Shown: piece by piece, positions 55,300-64,000 of the stretch
Layout: every line of letters begins with the position of its first letter
Position numbering within the stretch: position 1 is the first letter of the stretch
NCBI GenBank assembly: GCA_964017185.1
Contig: OZ024876.1
Span: 1,052,001-1,116,000 of the forward strand
Source of the DNA: Rugalucina vietnamica
Lineage: Eukaryota; Mollusca; Bivalvia; Lucinida; Lucinidae
DNA: 64,000 nt
Direction of reading: 5' to 3'
The notes under the pieces: generated by a model
Databases searched by the model: none
What the model was told of the DNA's origin: nothing
Seen by the model: only the letters and a program-made list of their open reading frames with translations
Program-made: the position numbers and the translations under genes

Positions 55300-56089
55300 T
55301 TACTCTGATAAATGGGGGTGCACCTACAAAATAAGTCATAACTCGGCTGCCATTAAACCTAGAGCACTAAACTATATACCAAATTATAGCTAAACATTGG
55401 CCTAACTTCCTATGGTAACACATTTAAATAAGTTAATTTGCATATTCATGAATATTAATTTTAATCATCATAAAAAGTTAAAAACCATTCAAACGTGGAG
55501 AAAACAATAAAACACCATAAGTAAACTAATTTCAGCCACTTACCATCATTGTGGCATACTTATATCACACAATTAATGGAACTGACAGCTTCTTTCTCGC
55601 AATTGACATATGAGCATTACCTCATTTGCATATTATCTATGAATATTAATGACAAGTTTGAACAATATGGAAAAATATTAAGTAGGAGAAACAAGTGACA
55701 AATGCTGGTATATCTCTATAGATATGTAGATTTGCTGTATGTTTTACTACTGAACTTGGTCTCATATATGAGACTACACAATTGTAGCTCTATCATTCAC
55801 TGACGTGTTTTGCAAATAATCTAATTTGCATAATCACGAAGATTAAATGCATTAAAGACACATTTTGCATTGCATAACACCCTAATGACCTTAAGCAGAC
55901 TACTGATAAGAAATCACAGGTAATGCAAGGTTTGCTTTACAGGTAGGGGCCATGAAAGGGAACCTAAAGTCAATACCTGTAAAATATGTATTGTATAAAA
56001 GAGAGTGTATTTTATCTATGATCATCATTTTGGTAGTCTCTTTGGGTCTAATTCAGAAATAAAGAATATTGCAAATTTATTTATTTATC

Positions 56090-56120
<31 letters not shown>

Positions 56121-57930
56121 TTTTTCAACAAAGTATTTTAATTGAATAATTGGCATACACTTGAAAGTCTTGTGTCTGATAGCACTGTTCACAGTTCAGA
56201 CTGTACAGTTTGCTTGTTACATGAATGAATGTTGCATGGATAATTGAAAAGGAAAACTGTCATAAAACAACAGGGATTTTCACACGTTTTGACAGATTCC
56301 AAACAAACACTGACTTAGTGGAAGACAGTGAGTACATGACATTATGTTGGTTTGTTGAAGGTTTGAAAAACAGATGACCACTTCATCAATGTAATACACT
56401 TTAATGACACTTCATTCATTTCTAGTTAGACCTTTAGAGTGACAAGTCCCTCTGAAATTTATGACACAAATGTTTGGATATCATGCTAGTGATACAAAAA
56501 CGGAACCTAAATGTGCAGTGTGACATGATACATTTATTTCTATTTGGAATATGGATATTATTATAATAATTTATTCCGAAACTTTTCTTCACTTAAATCT
56601 TTTTAGAAAGTATATTAGCATTCAATGAACTGTTGAGAAAATGATCAATAGTCTAGGCTCAATTAAAAAAAATAGATGATTTTAAATGCAAAACTGAATG
56701 CAAAACTGAAAATCAGAATAGAAACTATAAGAAAATAAAAGAGGTTTCATTTTAGACACTTCTCAATTATATTTTAAGTTCCCTTCAAGTGGCCCCCTCA
56801 AGGCACAGGCCAATGACCCCATAATCACTTAGATAAGATAAACCTTTGATGTGCGCTATGCATCCTGGACTGTTTATTAGGGGTCATTAGACCAGGCCAC
56901 CCCAGGTAAAGAAGCAGCAAACTGTGTCTTTAAGCATTACAGAAAACTGATTAAAACCGGTAAATAGCTACAAAAGGTCCAAACCATCATTGTTTGCCAT
57001 GGTGCTTTTCCACCATTGATGCCATTTGGCATATTTTCTAGTATCATGAACATGTATGACAGTTATCTCATTTGCACATTCATGAAGATTAATAAAAAAA
57101 AAACCCATAGAAATTGGTAAAATTGCGTGGAAAATAAAAGATGGTATTCCTCTTGTTTACGAACTGATAAGAACTATATAGTCCTTAAAATGGTATCAAA
57201 GAAACAATTATGCAAACTTTTTTGTATCATGAACATATATTTAAATTATCTTATTTGCATATTCATGAATATTAGTAAATACATAAAAAACGGCGAAAAA
57301 TCAAGGAAAAGGTAAGGCGTTATACCTCTCATATGGGTTGTTTACTGATATATAGTTCTCAAAATGTTATCAAATAAATTAGAATGCAATTTACTATTGT
57401 AATGTAGGCTGATACTACAAGAATCTGGTATTTGTTTCATGAATATTTTGGAAAATTGTTAAAATTGGAAAAATATGGACAAATGTTAGTGGTATTCTTA
57501 GAAAGTAATAGGTAGGTCAGCAAATATGGCTATAGAGTTATTACCTGACATAATAACCATTTAGTTTTAATTTTCATTAATATTAATGAAAAGTCTGTAT
57601 GTTTGAGTAAATAAAATTTGATGAAAAAGTGTGGGAAATATCTACCAAACCTCTTGTTACATTGTTTTCAGTAGCCCTAGAGCGATGAAAGTGGAATCAA
57701 CTGATTGATGTACAGATTGTATGGCTGTCTGTTTTATGATATTATATTTCACAAACTTCAGAAAATTAGGAAAAACAAAAAAAAAATCATGGTGTTATGC
57801 CTAAAAATCACATGCTTTTAGTTTGCCAGTACTTAAAGAGCACAGGAAATGTTATTAAATGGTTGCCAGAACATGACACTACTAATGACGGTCTGATATA
57901 CAAATCATACGTACTTTAGTTTCATGAATA
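55300..57930 (+). repeat. Diverged satellite units, left arm
   Basis: Recurring TTTGCATATTCATGAATATTAA-type blocks (about 55437, 55626, 55829, 57070, 57253, 57575), GGTGTTATACC-like starts and AGCCCTAGAGC-like centres. The ATTT microsatellite at 56077-56120 lies inside. Confidence 0.7.
56077..56120. repeat. (ATTT)n microsatellite
   Basis: About ten TTTA units with one TCTA variant. Confidence 0.95.
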
Positions 57931-57940
57931 TAAGGGAAAA

Positions 57941-60160
57941 AGGTACAAGTAGGCAAAGATCAGGAAAAGGCGCAATCAGAAAAAGATTCCCACTCCAAAA
58001 ACCGAGGTGGGAAAAAACCAAACTAACAATCAGGTACTTATACCATGAAACATATTGTAAGCCGAATGAGCAGCTATTTTCCCAATAGGTGGCCACTCAG
58101 TTACCTTAACTTAACTAAAAATATGAAAACATACATAAGGCGCCAACAGCACAAAAAATTGTTTATACACCAAGACATAAAACAAAAAGAACCACCACAG
58201 AAGTATCGACTTGGAACGATCAGTAACACAAAGTTACTGGCGGGCTTAAACCGGTTTTACATGGCCATAACCTCACCCTCAGCTTCTGCGGTGGTTCATA
58301 ACATTTAGTTAGTTATTCGGTCCTCGTGGTGAATCTCTAACTAGTTAATGAATCATCAAGAACAAACAAATAAATCATGATAAACATCCTGATGAATCAA
58401 AAACCAGGACTCACAGACTGAGTAAGCTGCCCGACGATGGAGATCCCTGGGCGCCGAATAACCTACTAACTCCGGAGCAAAAGAAAAACACCAGTTGGAC
58501 CCCGGTGGGCCAAGCAACAGACAAGAAGCTCCGGCCCCTACCAACTAAAATGAATAGCTTTATGTCGGGGCCATCATAGAGTCTGACGCCCGACCCACCG
58601 GCGTGCAATTAAAGAAGGCAGCATAGCTATCAACCATGATTGGGTTAAAAACTAAGCATGCAGACTGTCGCATAACATTCAAGTTATAACCTATACGTCT
58701 GTAACGTGTTATGATTTTTCTGAACTGAAAAGAAAAATCATTAATTCCTTTAAGTTTCTTAAATTTGTAAACCAAGTCACCATAAAATTCAGGTTCCGAA
58801 AGGCCCTCACTTAAAAGCGTCTTTAACCCAACATTATATTTGGAAATCAATTCATAGTGTCTACGATAAAATTTAGAAAATGTTTTTCGAAGTTTATGAT
58901 ACCGATAGCCCTGTTGGAGAAGTTTTGCCGTTAAAAATTTATTTCGAGCGTTGAAGTCTGTAACATGATTGCAGACTCTAGCAAACCTAATAAGTTGCGA
59001 AATGTATACACCATAAGAAGCACGACGAGGAACGTCACCATCCAAAAAAGGAAAATTTACTATATCAAAATCAAAGTCATCGCGCTTATCATAAATTTTA
59101 GAAGAAACAAATCCATTTGCAACAGAAAGATGTAGATCTAAAAAGGGGGCTTCAGTATCTGTGATATTGGCTTTGTTCAACTGAAGTTCAGGTGGATAAA
59201 TTTGATTGACCATACCTTCAAAATAAGGGTTGTCAATGTTCAAAAGGTCATCGAGGTACCTAGATGTGGAATTAAAAGCCTCGATAACATCAGCTTGATT
59301 ATCATGGTTAAGAGAATCCATGAAATCTCTTTCGTAGCAGTATAAAAATAAATCAGCTACGAGAGGTGCGCAATTTGTACCCATCGGAATTCCAACAATT
59401 TGTCTGTATAACTTGGTCCCAAATCTAATATAAATATTATCAAGGAGATAGGATAAGGCGTCGCATACATTCTGACATGACCAAAGTGTATATCGACTTT
59501 GGTCAGAGGAAGTGAAAAAAGCCTTTCTGTCATTACATGCCAAATAAAGTGAACCATAGTTTTTTAATGCCCTTTTGAAGGTCCACTCTATCAAATCCAG
59601 AAGTTTTTCTTTTATTAGATTATGTGGTAATGTTGTATACAGAGTAGAAAAATCATATGTGGACAAGCTTGTCGCACGGAACCCTCTACACTTCAATTTA
59701 CTGAGCACCTCACCAGAATTTTTAATTGACCAAAACCAATTTTTATTTGAAGTTTCATACACTGTCTCACAGTATCTTATAGCATGAGATTTGATAGCAG
59801 TAAGACAGGAAGTTAATAATTTAGAAAGTTCAGTGGTAGTACAAGAGCTAGAATTTGCAATAAATCTAGCTTTGTATGGTCTTTTGTGAAGCTTAGGTAA
59901 CCAATACATCGTAGGAAGTTTGTCTTGGCCTTCATTGACACAAACAGAAAACTTAACAGGTAAATCGTTTAAGTGGGCATTAACTACAGACACCTCATCA
60001 GTATCTGTCTCCAGATAAGCCCTGGTACCATCAAGCTCCTGTTTTAAGGTGTTAACGTAGTGAAGCCTACAAACGACAACAACATTGTTTGCGGCTTTAT
60101 CTGCCGGAACCAAGACATACTTTCTATGAAATTCTGAAGACTTTGAAGACTTTGAAATGT
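57941..60160 (-). mobile_element. Penelope-like element, 5'-truncated
   Basis: 3' end AGGTACAAGTAGGCAAAG at 57941, a 3' UTR of about 600 bp, an RT frame (60157-58560). Similarity to the family stops near 60160, so the leader and the start of the coding region are missing. It lies between oppositely oriented satellite arms. Confidence 0.88.
58560..60157 (-). CDS. Penelope-like reverse transcriptase, N-terminally truncated
   Basis: Uninterrupted frame of about 530 codons; the ATG at 60209 is probably flanking DNA, as the recognisable part starts near SSEFHRKYVLVPADKA. RT landmarks, numbered from 60209: LPKLHKRPYKARFIA (104-118), YDFSTLYTT with a catalytic Asp (185-193), GIPMGTNCAPLVADLF (273-288), RYLDDLL (317-323; YLDD is the active-site box) and EAPFLDLHLSV shortly after. 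C-terminus reads GRASDSMMAPT. No GIY-YIG endonuclease motif is visible in what remains; in some families it is N-terminal and could have been lost. The open frame suggests a fairly recent insertion. Confidence 0.85.
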
Positions 60161-60299
60161 AGGAAATAATGAACAGATGAAACATACACGCAAGGAAATA
60201 TATCAACAAAGTGTTTGAATCATGTCTGCAAACTCACATCCTAAGTGTATCTTTGACCTCATGTAAATCATACTATGTCATGGCAGACATGATGTATTT

Positions 60300-61960
60300 T
60301 TCAGCACTCTTTAACTATATATAGCCAAGCTTAACGTGATTTTGTAGGTGCACCCCTTGATCTTTCCTGACATTTCCCCAATTTTTCGAAATTTGTTATA
60401 ACTACTCGGCAACTTAAAACTAATATGATAATAAATTGGACAGCTTTACAATAATAAGTTGTCCTAGCCATTATTTGACACAATTTGCTGCATTTTAGGG
60501 CTATTAGAAGCTGAGATATTGTTGTTTTGAATGTATATCTCCCTCAAATTTCTACCAGTATTCTAAAATTTCAAAAGTTTCTATTTATATTTATGAAACT
60601 AAACATCAGATTATCTATCCATCAGAAGACTGCATAGCCTTAGAACATTGTCCTAGTAATTATGTGATACCACTTCTAGCAATATAGACCCGCTCGTAGC
60701 CAAGACGCAAGTGGTTTTGTAGGTCAATTCCATATTACTGAGTAACTTTTGCACTGAAATTGGATGTTTTCAATAGAATTCGAATATTAAAAATCATATC
60801 ATTTATAAATAAATCAGACCACAAGTCTAAAGTACAATGTCTTAGCAATCATTTGATACCAATTAGAGCGATCTAAGGCAATTTGCTGCATGATTTAGGT
60901 CATTTTCTAGGTAGATAACGCCATTTTGTACATCATTTTCCTACAGCATCTACAATTTTCATTAATATTTATGAAAACAAAATCGGATAAATTAAATAGT
61001 ACACTGCATGGATATATTAAATTGCACATTTATTTATTCAATACCATTGCCAGCATTCTATGATAATTCGCATCTGAGATGCAAGTGATTTTGTAGGTTC
61101 GTCCCAATATTTTTGGCACAATTTTTCACTGATATTGGGAGTTTTCATTTACATCCATGTGATTAAAAATTGAACCATGTATTAATCATACCGTTGGGCT
61201 ATGATGCAGTCTTTGCAATCATTTCGTATCAATTTCATCATTCTATTGAAATTGTTGCTAAGATAAGGTCATTTTCTATGTATAATGATCTAATTTATCT
61301 GTCAATTTCCTACATAACCTATATTTTTCATTAATATTTATAAAAACTAAAATCACACAAATCGTCAGTATATATAAGAGTACATGTCTACTGTATATTG
61401 AAATCGATTACACTGGCATTTGATTGATACGTTTTATCACATTTTGGTCAATTAACAACCCAGATACAGTGATAAAATAGGTACATTACCTTAGATTTTC
61501 ATGATTTTTTTCTGAATCCTTAAGATAGTGTTATAAATATTCATGAATATACAAATTAGATATTGCCAAAAAGATTCATAATGTTCAGCAGAAAGTTTAT
61601 TAAATAGTATTTTTACATACACCAATTTTACACAATGGTTCGGGCCTTTATTTATTCATTTTCTTTTTTTATGATTTTTCTGACATTTTTTATATTAAAT
61701 AAACATGAATATGCAAATTTGTTTAATTGCATGATGTGTCAGTGAATCAAAGAAATATGCCTAGGCTCTAAAATAAGACCAAGTTTTGTGGTCAAGAGTA
61801 AGATGCAGCAGAAATATGACGAGCTCTGTAGCCACACTACCAATTTAGAGAAACTCATAATGGGTTGCCATGGAAACCATTCTATTATGTATCTGGGTTG
61901 AGTTTATTTCAGTCACAAACTTTGATTGCAATTAAGGAGACTCAAGAAATAAATTGACAA
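60300..61960 (-). repeat. Diverged satellite units, right arm
   Basis: GTGATTTTGTAGGTGCACCCC (60337 region), its relatives at 60712 and 61089, TTTTCATTAATATTTATGAA blocks (60956, 61328) and AATCATTTCGTATCAATTT-like blocks, all reversed relative to the left arm. Confidence 0.7.
61864..61877 (+). promoter_or_regulatory. RFX X-box-like motif inside a repeat
   Basis: GTTGCCATGGAAAC, the counterpart of 1092-1105. No gene is seen close downstream. Confidence 0.25.
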
Positions 61961-62260
61961 CCAAGAGAAGTAGTATTGGGTGTTGGAGGTGCAAGATAAA
62001 CCATATTACCCCCGATAGTGTGAAATAACTGTATTTTAGTGGGTGGGTAACAAAATGGCGTCTGAAAATAATCTGCACCAATTTCGTTTCTGGCATCCAC
62101 CCTAATTTAACTTCTATATAGTTATACTTTTGCCTTGTACCAAAGAAATTTTTCTACCAGAGGGGTTGAAAAGAATTTTACTCCAGCTGGACAGCCCTCT
62201 GACTAATTTCCAATATTGATTATTTCTGAGCTGGAAATCAGCCGATAATGCAGAAATAGT

Positions 62261-62855
62261 GAATAATGAGGAAAGACTGATGGGAGTTGTTCTGGTGAAG
62301 AACGATAAATGGGAGTGGCTTGAATTACTGTATGTAAATGTACTGGTACATTTGAAAATTAAATAAAGACCATAAATTCTAAAGCAATTTAATGTGAAAA
62401 AAAAATACAATTTAAGTTGAATTAATGTGACAGTGTATTGGCGGAAAATAAAACCCTGGCACATCTCGGGCAATGTCGGGACTCATCTGGCTCCGCTCTG
62501 CCCACGCTAGCCCCGGTCCCTTAGTGATACAAATGACTGATGCATAAGGTAGAAATACTTCTGGAAACTATATAAAAATACGAAACAAAGAGACCCACTA
62601 ACTTTGAAGGTAGTGCCGCCTTCGAACGGTTTAAGTAATCTAAAATTATTAGATCATCTGAGTGGAAGGCTTATATAGGATGATACTCGAGGCTATGCAT
62701 TTGTAAAATTGTCATTCGAAGGGAAACTCGGTGCAGGAAATTTTGCAGAATTATCTATATTATATCTTTATCCACAAAATGTAAAATTACGGAAGCTTGC
62801 GAACACATTAAGAAAACAAAATCGTGAAATAAATACCCTTACATTCCCTATAAAT
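62261..62855. other. Unassigned sequence
   Basis: A GC-rich patch at 62460-62520 (CTCATCTGGCTCCGCTCTGCC) stands out but matches nothing known to me. Confidence 0.4.
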
Positions 62856-63089
62856 GAGCCGCCTCATGGGAAAACCAACAATCTGCCTAGGCGAAAACAA
62901 AGGCGCAGATCAGCTTCGCAGTAACTGCGAAGCTGATCAGCGCCTTTGTTTTCGCTACTTGGATAGTACAATTCCTCTTCTACTTAAATCCGAAATTTCA
63001 AGCTTCTAGCTCTTTTCTGTGTTTGTTTAGGCCGATTTGTGTCAGACCTGTTCGGAAACCACATTGTTGGTTTTCCCACGAGGCGGCTC
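62856..63089 (+). mobile_element. MITE-A copy, best preserved
   Basis: 234 bp, GAGCCGCCTCATGGGAAAAC to CCCACGAGGCGGCTC, AAAT on both sides (62852-62855, 63090-63093). The inner palindrome 62890-62956 has about 31-bp arms around CAGTAACTG. Non-coding. Confidence 0.95.
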
Positions 63090-64000
63090 AAATGTAGTGA
63101 AATAAAGCTGTGCTTTTTGTCTCGACCCAAATTATAGATTGCTTGTTCTTGTTAGAACCAACTCGTCGAGGCAATTCTAACGTGTTTACAGAATAAACAT
63201 TTTCAGCAAATGGTAAATACTACAAATATGCAGCAAATATTCAGTTCATTGGATAGGATTGTTTTTTTTTTTTTTTTTTTTTTTTTTTGATGAAAATATG
63301 TTAAGACTTGTGCCAAATGACATTGAAGAAAAACAGAGACAGGTACCTAGCGAGAACAAGATATCATATATCATGTTAGCCTTTGTATATCAAAAACACA
63401 TTCCTGGCATGCTAATAGTTATGTTGTGAGCAGATCGTACAAAAAATATTTGTACGTTGTAAAAATGACAAGATTTTTTTAATTTACTAATGTATGCATT
63501 CTTAACGTTCTTAAAATTTGCGACTATTTTTTTATTTTTTGCGACCATATTCTGCGTTTGTTGCTCGCATGTTGAAGTGCTACGATAATTACTACCTTAT
63601 CTTTGTGTCCGTTCTCCATCGTCTGTCGTATGCGAACTTCAAGCCCGGATAAGGTTATTGACTTTGTGTCTAGGTTAATGGCGATAAATCGTTAACCAAT
63701 GTACGCCTTTTGGTGTCCGGGCATCCCATCTGGGGCTAATCTGTTTGCGCACGCTTGTTATTTTTAATTCTGTCATAAAACTGATTAATCATCCTATTTT
63801 GAGCATGGACTTGTACGTCATTGTCATTGGTGATCCCGACAGTGCAAGTAGTTATATCTCATTTTCGATGAAATTCCTCTAAGTTTCACCTATTAAGAAC
63901 TCGTTGAGAAATCTTGATTGTCTCTTGGAATAAAACGTATACACATAACAAATAATAGCATAAAAAGTGAAAAATAAATCTGTTGGTTACTTGATAGGTT
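63090..64000. other. Unassigned sequence to window end
   Basis: A degraded MITE-B centre (TTAGAACCAACTCGTCGAGG, 63151-63170) and a T27 run (63262-63288). No gene recognised. Confidence 0.5.

Larger units (their letters stand above)
55080..62260. mobile_element. Large foldback-type element with satellite arms
   Basis: Its ends are inverted copies: CAACCCATCTGGTAGAAAAAT (55165, read in part) and GGATGCCAG...GGTGCAGATT (55230-55260) match the complement of 62050-62190. The left arm (55300-57930) carries the ~187-bp family in the 24-27 kb orientation; the right arm (60300-61960) carries it reversed. A Penelope-like element occupies the middle. No transposase seen. Units here are more diverged than in the 24-27 kb array. 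Confidence 0.6.

Noticed and set aside
58380-58420. Hammerhead ribozyme core (CTGATGA) in the Penelope 3' region
   Set aside because: It lies on the strand opposite to the element and lacks the matching GAAA and stems.
62114-62473. 119-codon minus frame as a gene
   Set aside because: Part of it is the inverted end of the 55-62 kb element; no recognisable domain.

Overview
The window is animal nuclear DNA: AT-rich, intron-bearing and crowded with transposable elements. Two satellite-bearing repeats start with AGCTCACCTGAG or AGCTCGACTGC and end with a hairpin, a style I know from bivalve and other molluscan genomes. Together with Penelope-like elements, tRNA-derived SINEs and LINE fragments this suggests a lophotrochozoan, most likely a bivalve mollusc. 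That placement is inference from repeat style, not a database result.

One host protein gene is clear: CFAP53 (CCDC11), a motile-cilium microtubule inner protein, on the + strand at 3518-11360. Eight exons join in frame into 514 codons, from an N-terminal GPTP motif to a C-terminal HPMR motif. Intron 2 has a GC-AG boundary. Mobile elements sit very close to three splice sites (acceptor of intron 2, donor and acceptor of intron 7), and inverted copies of a 320-bp repeat flank exon 6. A possible orphan first exon lies at 1530-1592.

The rest is accessory DNA. 1-3.5 kb: end of a satellite-type array, a LINE tail and a SINE. 11.4-22.6 kb: MITEs and two Helentron-like elements (12.5-14.7 and 19.0-21.9 kb); the second has a ~128-bp satellite carrying a consensus estrogen-response-element palindrome in nearly every monomer. 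23.0-27.8 kb: an element with inverted ends and a ~187-bp tandem core. 27.8-28.3 kb: Penelope-like junction. 29.9-32.0 kb: LINE reverse transcriptase. 33-49 kb: MITEs, a TIR element, two more LINE fragments, duplicated segments and several Penelope 3' regions. 51.0-52.7 kb: a rearranged Penelope-like copy. 55.1-62.3 kb: a second element with inverted ends whose two arms carry the satellite in opposite orientation, with a Penelope-like element (open RT frame) between them. 62.3-64 kb: one fresh MITE and unassigned AT-rich sequence.

Two MITE families dominate. MITE-A (about 234 bp, termini GAGCCGCC/GGCGGCTC, 4-bp target duplications, internal palindrome) has about 13 near-complete copies. MITE-B (about 230-285 bp, termini CATCAGGAAAAC and GTTTTCGTAATG, internal palindrome around GAACCGCC) has about 8 near-complete copies and many fragments. 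I recognised no LTR, retroviral or other capsid-bearing element, no CRISPR array and no intact tRNA or rRNA gene.
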